From: Nocardia transvalensis | GTDB taxonomy: Bacteria; Actinomycetota; Actinomycetes; Mycobacteriales; Mycobacteriaceae | Assembly (NCBI RefSeq): GCF_015477765.1 | Contig: NZ_JADLQQ010000003.1 | Span: forward strand, 372,001 to 436,000 | DNA length: 64,000 nucleotides | Direction of reading: 5' to 3' | Notes under the pieces: generated by a model | What the model saw: only the letters and a program-made list of their open reading frames with translations | The model's database searches: none | What the model was told of the DNA's origin: nothing | Translations under genes and position numbers: made by a program | In this document: positions 1 through 8,596 of the stretch, piece after piece | How the letters are laid out: every line of letters starts with the position of its first letter | How positions within the stretch are numbered: the first letter of the stretch is position 1

Positions 1-806
1 TCGTTGATCAGCACATCGAACCCCAGCGGCATCCCGGCCTCGGCGACCCCGGCGAGCGCCCGGTTGCGGGCGATCACCGCCGAGGCGGTGTCCCAGCGCA
101 GGATCGGCACCCGCAGGCGCGGGAAGGTGCGCGCGATGCGATGGCGCTCGGATTCCGGAACCCGGAACCAGAACTCCTCGGTCCGCAGCGGTTCGGCGAT
201 CTCGCGGCGCAGCACCTCGGTGAAGCCCTCGCCGGTCACCCGCTGCACGATCTCGGCGACCAACCAACCGAAGGTGACGGCGTGATAGCCGGAGGCCTGC
301 AGCCGGCGCGGGTCCGGTTCGGCGTCGGCCAGGGCCGCCACCATGGCGTCGTAGTCGAGAATTCCGTCGGAGGTGGCGGCCAGGCCGCGCACCCGGTGCA
401 GTCCGGACCGGTGGGCCAGCACCTCGCGGACGGTGATGGTGTCCTTGCCGTGCGCGGCGAATTCCGGCCAGTACCGCGCCACCGGCGCCTCGTAGTCGAT
501 CAGTCCCCGCTCGGCCAGCCGGTGCAGCACGGTCGCGGCGACACCCTTGCCGGTGGAGAAGCTCAGGGCCACCGTGTCCTCGCGCCACCGCCGGTCCGGC
601 GCGGCCCATCCGGCCCACACGTCGACCACCGGCTCACCGTGCAGATACACCGCGAAGGCCCCGCCACCGCGAATGGGCCGATCGAACATCCGGAAGAAGC
701 GGTGGACGACGGGCACGAAACGCGGATCGATCACCATCTGTCGTGTCGCGCCGGTCGGCGATTCGGACATGGTCTGTGATTCGGGAACATGCCTTGCCGC
801 ACTCAT
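1..806 (-). CDS. Serine beta-lactamase-fold hydrolase (C-terminus cut by window edge)
   Basis: Hydrolase of the beta-lactamase/penicillin-binding-protein fold, closest to the class C and EstB-like esterase branch. The nucleophile motif SxxK is visible as S84-T-G-K87, and the tyrosine motif is Y174-H-A instead of YxN, which is usual in the esterase branch. There is no signal peptide, so it should act in the cytoplasm. The gene reads leftward and runs off base 1, so only the first 268 residues are seen; relatives are usually about 380-400 residues. ATG at 806 is chosen because AGGAGGT lies 7 bases upstream (814-820). An ester or lipid hydrolase is a better guess than an antibiotic-resistance enzyme; the substrate cannot be told. 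Confidence 0.85.
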   Translation of the reverse strand, partial: MSAARHVPESQTMSESPTGATRQMVIDPRFVPVVHRFFRMFDRPIRGGGAFAVYLHGEPVVDVWAGWAAPDRRWREDTVALSFSTGKGVAATVLHRLAERGLIDYEAPVARYWPEFAAHGKDTITVREVLAHRSGLHRVRGLAATSDGILDYDAMVAALADAEPDPRRLQASGYHAVTFGWLVAEIVQRVTGEGFTEVLRREIAEPLRTEEFWFRVPESERHRIARTFPRLRVPILRWDTASAVIARNRALAGVAEAGMPLGFDVLIN

Positions 807-891
807 GTGCCGCACCTCCTGCCGCCGCTGCGCCGCGGCCCAGCTCTGCATATCGGCCCGCCCGGGTGTGCGCGGGCAGGGGTCCCGAAGA

Positions 892-1416
892 TCAGGGTAA
901 CGCGGCGGGCGGGGTACGCCAGATCCCCACCGGGGTGGCCAGGCATGTGGCACCGGTGCGGGAATCCCACGCCAACGCCACCGTACCCAGGCAGGCGGCC
1001 GAGCGGTCGGCGGAAATCACCTGTGCCGCAGAGCCGCTCATCGCCACCGAGAGCCCGACGCGACCGGCACCCGCCGCGTCGTCGAGCGAGGTGAGGGCGA
1101 CGGCGTTCGGCCCGAGGCCGATCGCGACCGGAACCCCGGTCGTGCCCTCGCTGGCACCGATACCCCCTGATGCACCGACACCCAACGCCATCGCCCCCGC
1201 GGTTGCCTTGGCGTAACCCACCCCGTCGAAGCCGACCGCCCGAGCATGGCCGGAATCGGCGACGGTGGCCCGGCAGGCGGTGGCACCGGCGACGATCGTG
1301 ATATCCCCCCCGTCGTCGGAATCGCAATGCACACCGGTTGCCGAAGCCGTTGTCGTCGCCCCCACACAGGCACCTGCCGCGGCGGCCGAACACAGGATCG
1401 CGCTGAATACCTTCAC
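892..1416 (-). CDS. Small secreted protein of unknown function
   Basis: A 174-residue protein with a clear Sec signal peptide (hydrophobic stretch residues 4-25, likely cleavage near ASA at 25-27). The mature part is rich in Gly, Ala, Ser and Val with short repeating turns and about four cysteines, which suits a disulphide-bonded secreted or cell-wall protein. I do not recognise a family with certainty; similar small Gly/Ala-rich secreted proteins are common in Nocardia and Rhodococcus. The open frame extends much further upstream, but GTG at 1416 is chosen because the signal peptide begins exactly there and a GGGAG-type ribosome site precedes it. It is divergent from the MFS exporter gene. 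Confidence 0.6.
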   Translation of the reverse strand: MKVFSAILCSAAAAGACVGATTTASATGVHCDSDDGGDITIVAGATACRATVADSGHARAVGFDGVGYAKATAGAMALGVGASGGIGASEGTTGVPVAIGLGPNAVALTSLDDAAGAGRVGLSVAMSGSAAQVISADRSAACLGTVALAWDSRTGATCLATPVGIWRTPPAALP

Positions 1417-1501
1417 CGTCTGCTCCCTTCGGGCCGGGCTCTTCTCACCATAACCGGATGAGTTGCCGCAAGATCGAATTCGGCTCCCGGCCACGTCGCC
1501 G

Positions 1502-1515
1502 ACGGACCGGTCCGT
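1502..1515. promoter_or_regulatory. Palindrome upstream of MFS exporter
   Basis: A perfect 14-base palindrome, ACGGACCGGTCCGT, lies about 40 bases before the exporter start and between two divergent genes. Its place and symmetry suit a repressor operator. No regulator gene is adjacent, so the protein that would bind is unknown. Confidence 0.3.
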
Positions 1516-1554
1516 GTCGAATCCGTGACCGGTGCCGGGTGGAGCCGTAGCGTG

Positions 1555-3096
1555 ATGCGGGTGAGCACCATGGAGTTGCCTCGTCTGCGCTCGGCCACCG
1601 GGCGCTGGATCGTGCTGGCCACCGTGCTGGGCTCCTCGGTGGCGGCGCTGGATGCGACGGTGGTCAACATCGCGCTCCCGCGCATCGGCGAGTCGCTGCA
1701 CACCGGGGTGGCCGGATTGCAGTGGACGCTCAGCGGCTACACCCTCACCCTGGCGTCGTTCATCCTGCTGGGCGGATCGCTCGGTGACCGGCTCGGCCGC
1801 CGCAAGGTATTCGTCTGGGGGACAATCGCTTTCGCGTTGGCCTCGGTGCTGTGCGGTGCCGCGGTGAATATCCAGATGCTGGTGCTGGCCCGGATCGTGC
1901 AGGGCGTGGCCGGTGCCATGCTCACCCCCGGCAGTCTCGCGTTGATCTCGGCCTCCATCGATGAGCGCGATCAGGGCGCGGCGATCGGCCTGTGGTCGGG
2001 TTTCGGCGGCATCGCCGGGGCGCTGGGGCCGTTCGTGGGCGGCTGGCTGATCGAGGTGGCCGGTTGGCGTTCCATCTTTCTGATCAATCTGCCGCTGGCG
2101 GCGGTCGTCGTGGCGGTAGCGATGCGTCATGTCCCGGAGAGCCGGGATCCGGATGCGCCGTCGCGGCTGGACGTGCCCGGCGCGGTGGTGGTGGCGCTGG
2201 GGTTGGGTGCGCTCACCTTCGGATTGATCGAGCAGTTGGCGCTGCCCGCGGTCGCGGGGCTGGTGCTGTTGGCGGCCTTCGTCGTGATCGAGGTGCGCAG
2301 CGATCATCCGCTGGTGCCGCCGGCGCTGTTCACCGGCTCGCGGGCGCCCACCGCGAGCCTCGATTCCGCGCCTGCCCAGCCGCGCGTCTTCACGGCGGCC
2401 AATCTGGTGACGCTGGCGGTGTACGCGGCCCTGGGCGGGGTGTTCTTCCTGCTGGTTCTGCAGTTGCAGCAGGTCGCGGGCTTCTCACCGCTGTCGTCGG
2501 GGGTGGCGACACTGCCGATCACCCTGCTCATGCTGGTGTTGTCGGCCCCGGCGGGCCGGTGGGCCCAGCAGCACGGGGCGCGACTGCCGATGACGATCGG
2601 GCCGCTGCTGGCCGCGGCCGGGGTGCTGTTGCTGCTGCGGATCGGGCCCGGCTCGACCGGCGTATCCGGATACCTGTTCGATGTGCTGCCCGGCGTGCTG
2701 GTGTTCGGGCTCGGATTGTCGGCCCTGGTCGCGCCGCTGACCGGGGCGGTGCTGGGGGCGGTGCCGTCCGGTGAGGCCGGAATCGCCTCGGGCGTCAACA
2801 ATGCGGTGGCCCGCACCGCGCAGCTGCTGGCGGTGGCCGCGCTCCCCGGAATCGCCGGAATCTCCGGCTCGATCGGGGACGCCGCCGCGATCGATCACGG
2901 ATTCACCGTGGCGATGGTGATCTGCGCGGGCCTGCTGGTCTTCGGCGCCGTGCTGGCGGGCGCCCTGCTGGCCGCGCCCAGGCAACCTCGCCGCCCGGTC
3001 ACCCCGGAACGGCCCACCGTCGACTGCCTGCCGCAGTGTGGCGTGGCCGGCCCTGCGGTACAACCGAATCGGCCCGAACACACCGCGGGGCGGTAA
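1555..3096 (+). CDS. MFS drug exporter, DHA2 (EmrB/QacA) family
   Basis: A 513-residue proton-coupled exporter of the 14-helix DHA2 family in the cytoplasmic membrane. Motif A is visible as GSLGDRLGRRKVF after the second helix, and the antiporter motif C region reads GALGPFVGGWLI. The N-terminus has the family hallmark ALDATVVNIALP, in which the Asp lies in helix 1. The open frame allows GTG 1525, GTG 1552, ATG 1555 and ATG 1570; ATG 1555 is preferred because GGTGGAG lies about 10 bases upstream. The stop codon sits inside a strong hairpin (3085-3120). Substrate is unknown; small hydrophobic drugs or dyes are typical. Confidence 0.88.
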   Translation: MRVSTMELPRLRSATGRWIVLATVLGSSVAALDATVVNIALPRIGESLHTGVAGLQWTLSGYTLTLASFILLGGSLGDRLGRRKVFVWGTIAFALASVLCGAAVNIQMLVLARIVQGVAGAMLTPGSLALISASIDERDQGAAIGLWSGFGGIAGALGPFVGGWLIEVAGWRSIFLINLPLAAVVVAVAMRHVPESRDPDAPSRLDVPGAVVVALGLGALTFGLIEQLALPAVAGLVLLAAFVVIEVRSDHPLVPPALFTGSRAPTASLDSAPAQPRVFTAANLVTLAVYAALGGVFFLLVLQLQQVAGFSPLSSGVATLPITLLMLVLSAPAGRWAQQHGARLPMTIGPLLAAAGVLLLLRIGPGSTGVSGYLFDVLPGVLVFGLGLSALVAPLTGAVLGAVPSGEAGIASGVNNAVARTAQLLAVAALPGIAGISGSIGDAAAIDHGFTVAMVICAGLLVFGAVLAGALLAAPRQPRRPVTPERPTVDCLPQCGVAGPAVQPNRPEHTAGR

Positions 3097-3120
3097 CTCC
3101 ACCTGGAGTCACCGCCCCGC
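3085..3120. terminator. Bidirectional hairpin between convergent genes
   Basis: Two 16-base arms with one mismatch (GCGGGGCGGT.. and ..ACCGCCCCGC) are separated by a 4-base loop. The exporter stop codon (3094-3096) lies inside the left arm, and the convergent protease gene ends 18 bases beyond. There is no U-tract, as is usual in high-GC actinobacteria. Confidence 0.7.
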
Positions 3121-3138
3121 AAGCAGGGGTTGGCAAGA

Positions 3139-3810
3139 TTAGATTGGGCGGAAGCCCGCTCCGACGTCACCGCGCGCGTTCACATCGTCCATGATCGCGG
3201 TCATATTGGTGCCGACCTCCGGGCCGAAGCACGCCACGGCCAGGTACGCGTTGACCATGCCGACCAGGGTCGTGCCGATCACCACGGGCGCGCCGGAATC
3301 GCCCTCGACCACGCACATCAGCGCCCAGGTCTCGTCGGTCTGGAAGACGTCACCGAAGGCGAGGCCGCAGGTGTTGCCGGTGGTGCGGCCCTCCTTGCAG
3401 ATGATCATCGGGAACTGCGCGGGCGCGCCCAGGCCGGTGATCGTCACCCCGCCGACCCGGTTGACCGGAATGATGCGGCCCTCGTCGAACTGGATGACGG
3501 CGTAGTCCAGATCGTGGTTGGAGTAGACGAAGTGCCCGATCACCCCGGCGCCGCGGTTCTGTTCGGCCCAGACCTGGGCGCCGCCGTCGCCGCAGTGACC
3601 CGCAGTGAGACCGACCAACCGCCCGGCTCCGTCGCGGCCGACGGTGGTCACCGTGCATTCGAACTCGTTGTTGACGATGATGCCGGAGCCACCGCCGATG
3701 ACCGCCGGTGCGGGATCGGCGTGCGCGACTCCCGCGCCCGTCGCGAGCAGCGCCGCGCCCAGAGCGACGGCGAAGGCGGCTCGAGCCGCCCTGGCGAGTT
3801 TTGTGAACAT
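3139..3810 (-). CDS. Secreted chymotrypsin-like serine protease (S1 family)
   Basis: A 223-residue exported protein. Residues 1-31 are a Sec signal peptide with cleavage after AHA (31/32). The catalytic triad is visible: His72 in LTAGHC, Asp102 in DLDYAVI, and Ser172 in EGDSGAPV. Paired cysteines flank the histidine (C52/C73) and the serine (C166/C194). The mature chain of about 190 residues is the size of streptogrisin/alpha-lytic-type enzymes, but no pro-domain is present, so activation by propeptide as in streptogrisins is not expected. Similar short proteases are common in Nocardia and Mycobacterium; the target is unknown. A palindrome lies about 40 bases upstream. Confidence 0.88.
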   Translation of the reverse strand: MFTKLARAARAAFAVALGAALLATGAGVAHADPAPAVIGGGSGIIVNNEFECTVTTVGRDGAGRLVGLTAGHCGDGGAQVWAEQNRGAGVIGHFVYSNHDLDYAVIQFDEGRIIPVNRVGGVTITGLGAPAQFPMIICKEGRTTGNTCGLAFGDVFQTDETWALMCVVEGDSGAPVVIGTTLVGMVNAYLAVACFGPEVGTNMTAIMDDVNARGDVGAGFRPI

Positions 3811-3847
3811 GTCCCTCCAGACGTCGGAAGTCGCACGATATCAAGCC

Positions 3848-3862
3848 ATGTAGTTACTACAT
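3848..3862. promoter_or_regulatory. Operator-like palindrome upstream of secreted protease
   Basis: ATGTAGT-T-ACTACAT, perfect 7-base arms around one base, lies 38 bases upstream of the protease start. It is a likely repressor site; the regulator is not identifiable here. Confidence 0.35.
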
Positions 3863-4136
3863 CCTGTCAGTATTCGGGCGCGGGCGCGTCCCGTAGCAGC
3901 GGGATGTTTGCTGGATCGATGCAGACGATCCAGACGTTACGGACCGGGGGTGTGGGCGTCCGATTTCCGGTGCGGATCGGCGCGTCGCGGGCGCGACACC
4001 GGGTGTTGCAGCGGCCCGATGGGCATCCGACTCGATAGGCTCGACGCAGCATTCCGGAGCGAGTCGCGAATTTCGATAAAACCGTTCCGTGAAATTCTCC
4101 GACTAGTGGAAGAAGTTGGGCAACAGTACAAAGAAG

Positions 4137-4150
4137 TGGAACTTGTTCCA
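4137..4150. promoter_or_regulatory. KstR-type operator upstream of the mce operon
   Basis: TGGAACTTGTTCCA matches every fixed base of the KstR consensus TnnAACnnGTTnnA and is also a perfect palindrome in its variable bases (6-base arms around TT). KstR is the TetR-family repressor of sterol catabolism in mycolata and is released by a cholestenone-derived CoA ester. The site lies 185 bases before yrbE-A, inside the AT-rich region. Binding is inferred, not shown. Confidence 0.55.
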
Positions 4151-4238
4151 GATTTTTGTCTCGATCTTTGTGGTTGTTACCAACTTCATGTCGCCGATCA
4201 CAGCAGGTTGCAGAACGTGATCTGGGTCTATGACTGCA

Positions 4239-4253
4239 ACCACACTTTGTGGT
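4239..4253. promoter_or_regulatory. Second inverted repeat in mce promoter region
   Basis: ACCACA-CTT-TGTGGT, perfect 6-base arms, about 80 bases before yrbE-A. It could be a second operator or a leader hairpin. A TAAGGT hexamer at 4275-4280 just downstream could serve as a -10 box. Confidence 0.3.
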
Positions 4254-4334
4254 GTGTTTTTCCTAACTCCGTAGTAAGGTGCCTCAAGCAAACAGTCGTC
4301 GGGGCGGGCAACCGACGTCGAGAGGGGTTAGTCA

Positions 4335-5189
4335 GTGCAGTTCACCAACAGTCCACCCACGAGATCCCGAATGAGTGGGGCGGCCGACTGGACGAAGGCG
4401 TACTGGCAGGACCATCCCAAACGGTCACTCGAGACCTTCGGGCGTCAGGTCACGATGGGGATCGCGGCCGTCGCCGAACTGTTCGTCAGCATCGTCCGGC
4501 GCCGCTTCCCCTTCGGGGAGTTCGTCCGGCAGTGCGCCTTCATGGCCAGCGTCGCCGCCGCGCCCACGTTGCTGGTGGCCATCCCGATCGGCGTCATCGT
4601 TTCCATCCAGGTCGGTTCGATAGCCAGCCAGGTCGGTGCGACCTCGTTCATTGGCGCCGCCAACGGCCTGGCCGTGATCCAGCAGGGTGCCCCCGTGGTC
4701 ACCTCGCTGATGATCGCCGGCGCGGTCGGCTCGGCCATCTGCGCCGACCTGGGCTCGCGCACCATCCGCGAGGAGATCGACGCCATGAAGGTGATGGGTG
4801 TCGATCCGTTGCGGCGCCTGGTGGCACCCCGGCTCGGCGCCGCCATGCTGGTATCGGTATTGCTCTGCGGCTTCGTGGTTTTCGTCGGCTTCCTGACCGG
4901 CTACGTTTTCAACGTGTTCGCCCAGAACGGCACTGCGGGCTCCTACGTCGGCACCTTCTCCTCGTTCGCCGTGGTCCCCGACTTGCTTGTGGCCCTGCTG
5001 AAATCGCTGATCTTCGGACTGCTCGCGGCGATCATCGCCTGCGATTCCGGACTGAACACCCGCGGCGGTCCGGGCGGCGTCGCGAACTCGGTGAACACCG
5101 CCGTCGTGCTGTCCGCGGTCATGCTGTTCGGTGTGAATCTGATCATCACGCAGATTTACAACACCCTGTTCCCTCCCCAGGTGGTCTGA
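4335..5189 (+). CDS. yrbEA: YrbE-A, permease subunit of Mce lipid importer
   Basis: A 284-residue integral membrane protein of the MlaE/YrbE family, the permease half of a Mce transporter that carries sterols or other lipids across the mycolic-acid envelope with an MceG ATPase encoded elsewhere. The family signature around GSAICADLGSRTIREEIDAM, the cytoplasmic coupling loop that meets the ATPase, lies near residues 135-155, and about five hydrophobic segments follow the family pattern. GTG 4335 is chosen because GAGAGGGG lies about 8 bases upstream; ATG at codon 13 is an alternative. It is the first gene of the operon and is followed by yrbE-B after 4 bases. Confidence 0.93.
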   Translation: MQFTNSPPTRSRMSGAADWTKAYWQDHPKRSLETFGRQVTMGIAAVAELFVSIVRRRFPFGEFVRQCAFMASVAAAPTLLVAIPIGVIVSIQVGSIASQVGATSFIGAANGLAVIQQGAPVVTSLMIAGAVGSAICADLGSRTIREEIDAMKVMGVDPLRRLVAPRLGAAMLVSVLLCGFVVFVGFLTGYVFNVFAQNGTAGSYVGTFSSFAVVPDLLVALLKSLIFGLLAAIIACDSGLNTRGGPGGVANSVNTAVVLSAVMLFGVNLIITQIYNTLFPPQVV

Positions 5190-5193
5190 GCCG

Positions 5194-6057
5194 GTGTCGT
5201 CAACCTATGTACCGCCGCTGCTGCGGCCGTTCCAGCGGATCCGGTCGTCCGCGTCAGCCCCGCGCGACTGGCTGGCGCGCATCGGCCACCAGGTGTTCTT
5301 CTTCCTGCGGTCGATCGGCTCGATGCCGTTGGCGTTCAAGCACTATCCGAAGGAAGTGTGGCGCCTGCTCTCGGATGTCACCTGGGGCAACGGCAATCTG
5401 ATAGTTGGTGGCGGCACCATCGGGGTGGTGCTCATCCTCAGCGCATTCGGCGGCACGACGGTCGGCCTCCAGGGCTACAACTCGCTCAACCTGCTGGGAC
5501 TGGGCCCGATCACCGGCGGCGTATCAGCCTTCGCCACTACGCGGGAGCTAGGTCCCATCTTCGCCACGGTCGCCTTCGCCGCGCAGGCCGGTTGCCGGTT
5601 CACCGCACAGCTGGGCGCCATGCGCATCTCCGAGGAGATCGACGCGCTCGAGGCACAGGCGATCCGCCCGCTGCCGTATCTCGTCAGCACCCGGATGATC
5701 GCGGCGATGATTGCGATCGTGCCCCTCTACTGCCTGGCGCTGTCGGTCGCCTACATCTCCTGCGCGCTGACCGTGCAGCTGATCGGCGGCACCGCGACCG
5801 GCACCTTCCAGCACTACTTCTATCAGTTCCTGGTCCCGACCGATGTGCTGTGGTCGCTGGGGAAAGCCATTGTGTTCGTGGCGATCACGACATTCATCCA
5901 GTGCTACTACGGGTTCTTCGCCTCCGGCGGCCCGGAGGGCGTGGGTATGGCGGCCGGGCGTGCCATCAAGCTGTGCATCATCGCGGTCGTGTTCGCCGAT
6001 CTGTTCGTGACCTTGGCGGTGTGGGGTATTGATCCCGGCATCAGGATCTCCGGGTAG
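5194..6057 (+). CDS. yrbEB: YrbE-B, permease subunit of Mce lipid importer
   Basis: A 287-residue MlaE/YrbE-family permease, partner of YrbE-A. The coupling-loop signature reads CRFTAQLGAMRISEEIDALE around residues 130-150, and the C-terminal half has the usual run of membrane segments ending in a glycine-rich GGPEGVG loop. GTG 5194 follows the yrbE-A stop by 4 bases, so the two are surely cotranscribed and probably translationally coupled. mceA follows after 11 bases. As in other mce operons, two different permeases are expected to form a heterodimer in the cytoplasmic membrane. Confidence 0.93.
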   Translation: MSSTYVPPLLRPFQRIRSSASAPRDWLARIGHQVFFFLRSIGSMPLAFKHYPKEVWRLLSDVTWGNGNLIVGGGTIGVVLILSAFGGTTVGLQGYNSLNLLGLGPITGGVSAFATTRELGPIFATVAFAAQAGCRFTAQLGAMRISEEIDALEAQAIRPLPYLVSTRMIAAMIAIVPLYCLALSVAYISCALTVQLIGGTATGTFQHYFYQFLVPTDVLWSLGKAIVFVAITTFIQCYYGFFASGGPEGVGMAAGRAIKLCIIAVVFADLFVTLAVWGIDPGIRISG

Positions 6058-6068
6058 GGGGCGCGGCA

Positions 6069-7556
6069 ATGATCATCGATCCGAGTGGACGCGGACCGAC
6101 GATGCGGCAGCTGCTCGTCGCCGGAACCGCCGGGCTGGTGGTGTTCGTGCTCGTGCTGGTCTTCCTGATGGCCCGCTACCAAGGCGCGATCATGCATCCG
6201 AAGGTCGACGTCACCGCGAATATGACCACCACCGGTGACGGCCTGCCCGAGAAGGCCGACGTGAAGTTCCGCGGCGTGCTGGTCGGCACCGTCAAGGACG
6301 TGTCGGTGGCGGCCAAGGGTGAACTGCAGCAGGTGCACATCGAGATGAAGCCGGAGTACGTCGGTGACATCCCGGCCAATGTCACCGCGCGGGTGGTGCC
6401 GAGCAACCTGTTCGCGGTCACCTCGGTCGAACTGGTCTACAACGGGCCGGATTCCGCGGCGCTGCGCGCCGGTTCGACGATCGCGGAGGACCGCAGCGAG
6501 GGCACCATCGCGCTGCAGGACACGCTGACCACGGTCCGCAGCATCCTCAACAAGATCGACCCGGTGCAGCTGGGCCGGGTGCTGAGCACCCTGTCCTATG
6601 CCCTCGACGGCAGCGGCCGGGTGCCGGGCTCCACCGTGGAGCGGCTGGACAACTGGCTGACCCAGGTGCGCGCGGCGGTGCCGAACGTGGATCAGACCCT
6701 CGACGACTTCTCCGCCTCGTTCCATGCGCTGAACTCCTCGGCCCCGGATCTGATGCAGGTGCTGGCCGATTCGGTGAAGACCGCACAGACCATCTCCGAT
6801 AAGCGTGCCGAACTGGCGGGGCTGCTCACCGGCACGGCCGGGACGGTGGACAAGGTCAATGCGCTGTTCGCCCGCAACCCGGATGTGGGTAAGGAGGTCA
6901 CCAGCGGGACCAGCGCGATGTTCGGCGCGCTGTCGGACAACCCCGACGCGATCCCGCAGGCGATCGCCAACCTGAACAACTCGATTCGCGCGCTGAGCAC
7001 CACCTTCCACTGGGGTCCGGGCAAGATCATGGTCTGGAACGCCGGGCTCACCCTCACCCCGTTCAAGCCGTACGACCGGTCCGACTGCCCGCGCTACGGC
7101 GATCTGCCCGCACCCAGCTGCGCCACCGCGCCGCTGGAGGCGACGCTCCCGCCGCTGCCGGATTCGATGAAGCCGCGCGCGTTGGATTCGGCCAAGGGAC
7201 TGCCCCCGGCGATCCCGATGCCGGGCCTGCCCGCCGTCCCGGGCTTCACCGCCCCGGACACGCAGGCCGCGGCGCCGCAGGATCCGACCAAACCGCCCAA
7301 CCCGCTGGCGGGAACCCCGCTGGAGGGCCTGTTCCCGATGCTCGGATTGCCCGTTCCGGGGCAGCCCGCCCCCGCGCCGGCCGCCCCGCCGCCCCCTCCC
7401 GGCAGCACTCCGGCGGCCAAGCCGATCGCCTACACCGGTGATGCCGCCATCACGGCGTTGCTCGGCCGCAACCCCACCACTGCCGAATACCTGCTGTTGC
7501 GCTCGATCCTGAGGGGTGGAACCTTGCAAGTCACCGAAAGCGGTGCAGGCCGATGA
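6069..7556 (+). CDS. mceA: MceA, substrate-binding subunit of Mce importer
   Basis: A 495-residue Mce protein with one N-terminal membrane anchor (residues about 14-36), then the MlaD/Mce domain (about 42-120, including the VKFRGVLVGTV strand characteristic of the fold), a long helical region to about residue 310, and a Pro/Ala-rich tail (about 375-455). Mce proteins are thought to form a hexameric tunnel through the periplasm. The sequence diverges clearly from what I recall of M. tuberculosis Mce4A, so the operon class cannot be assigned from this subunit alone. Its TGA overlaps the mceB ATG (ATGA at 7553-7556). Confidence 0.9.
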   Translation: MIIDPSGRGPTMRQLLVAGTAGLVVFVLVLVFLMARYQGAIMHPKVDVTANMTTTGDGLPEKADVKFRGVLVGTVKDVSVAAKGELQQVHIEMKPEYVGDIPANVTARVVPSNLFAVTSVELVYNGPDSAALRAGSTIAEDRSEGTIALQDTLTTVRSILNKIDPVQLGRVLSTLSYALDGSGRVPGSTVERLDNWLTQVRAAVPNVDQTLDDFSASFHALNSSAPDLMQVLADSVKTAQTISDKRAELAGLLTGTAGTVDKVNALFARNPDVGKEVTSGTSAMFGALSDNPDAIPQAIANLNNSIRALSTTFHWGPGKIMVWNAGLTLTPFKPYDRSDCPRYGDLPAPSCATAPLEATLPPLPDSMKPRALDSAKGLPPAIPMPGLPAVPGFTAPDTQAAAPQDPTKPPNPLAGTPLEGLFPMLGLPVPGQPAPAPAAPPPPPGSTPAAKPIAYTGDAAITALLGRNPTTAEYLLLRSILRGGTLQVTESGAGR

Positions 7557-8596
7557 GCATTCGCAAACCGCTGATCGGGTTCAGCATCTTCGCCATCGTC
7601 TCGATCCTGGTCACCGTGGTGGTCTGGAATACCTTGGCGCGCACCGTCGGCGGCCCCACCAACACCTACAGCGCCACCTTCACCGATGTGCTCGGCCTGC
7701 GCGAGGGCGACGATGTCCGGATGGCCGGTGTCCGGGTCGGCAAGGTCGAGAAGATCGAGGTGCAGCGCACGCCCGAGACGAAGAGCCATGTCGCCAAGGT
7801 CACCTTCGTGGTGCAGCGCAACCAGACCCTCTACAACAACACCAAAGCCCTTGTCCGCTACCAGAACCTGATCGGTCAGCGGTACGTGGCGCTGGCCCCG
7901 GGGAACAAGGGCGACAACACGCCGCTGAAGAATCACGGCTCGATCCCGGTGGACCGAACCGAGCCGTCGTTCGATATCTCCGGTCTGCTCAACGGTTTCC
8001 AGCCGCTGTTCCAGGTGTTGCAGCCCGAGCAGGTCAACAACCTGTCCAACACCTTCATCCAGGCGTTGCAGGGTGACGGAGTCTCGTTGAGCGCGTTCAT
8101 CACCCAGGCCGCGGCGGTGGCCGGTGACTTCCAGCGCCGCGACGCCATCCTGTCCGACGTGATCACCAACCTGTCGGCCGTGATGCAGGGACTGGCCAAA
8201 CGAGGCGACGAATTGGAGACGCTGGTGACCCAGACCCGGGCACTGATCGGCGGACTGTACGACCAGGGTCAGTCGCTGCAGTCCTCGACGGTGCAGATCG
8301 CCACCGCCACCACCTCGCTGGTGGACATGATCAACCAGGTGCAACCCAAGATCAACGCGGCGCAAACCTCCACCCGTGACGCGCTGACCCTGCTGATCGC
8401 CAACGGCGCCAAGCTCGACCAGGCGGCCGTGGACGTGCCGGATCTGCTCTCGAATCTCGGCCGGATGACCTCCGAAGGCACCTACGCCAACGCCTACGTC
8501 TGCAGCTTGGACGTCTCGCTCTACGGTGTTCTGCTCCCGCGCGGTCTGGCGACCCAGATCGGCGGCAACTCCCACTCGGCGGTGTGCCGGCCATGA
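7553..8596 (+). CDS. mceB: MceB, Mce importer subunit
   Basis: A 347-residue Mce-family protein with an N-terminal membrane anchor (residues about 8-27), the Mce domain (about 38-115, motif LREGDDVRMAGVRVGKV) and a long helical C-terminal part typical of the family. It ends with a short cysteine-containing segment (AVCRP). Translation is coupled on both sides by 4-base overlaps: ATGA with mceA and ATGA with mceC at 8593-8596. It probably forms one of six different subunits of the transport tunnel. Confidence 0.9.
   Translation: MSIRKPLIGFSIFAIVSILVTVVVWNTLARTVGGPTNTYSATFTDVLGLREGDDVRMAGVRVGKVEKIEVQRTPETKSHVAKVTFVVQRNQTLYNNTKALVRYQNLIGQRYVALAPGNKGDNTPLKNHGSIPVDRTEPSFDISGLLNGFQPLFQVLQPEQVNNLSNTFIQALQGDGVSLSAFITQAAAVAGDFQRRDAILSDVITNLSAVMQGLAKRGDELETLVTQTRALIGGLYDQGQSLQSSTVQIATATTSLVDMINQVQPKINAAQTSTRDALTLLIANGAKLDQAAVDVPDLLSNLGRMTSEGTYANAYVCSLDVSLYGVLLPRGLATQIGGNSHSAVCRP

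Larger units (their letters stand above)
3811..4334. other. Intergenic control region before the mce operon
   Basis: This 524-base stretch holds no convincing gene. Bases 4060-4290 are clearly more AT-rich than the surroundings, as expected of a promoter region. It contains three inverted repeats listed separately (3848-3862, 4137-4150, 4239-4253). A leftward 62-codon frame at 4103-4291 lacks a ribosome site and is not believed. Confidence 0.6.

Noticed and set aside
892-2307. Long leftward open frame of 471 codons opposite the MFS gene
   Set aside because: Only its last 175 codons form the small secreted protein; the rest is the shadow of the exporter's coding strand.
4103-4291. Leftward 62-codon gene before the mce operon
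   Set aside because: No ribosome site, and it overlaps the operators in an AT-rich promoter region.
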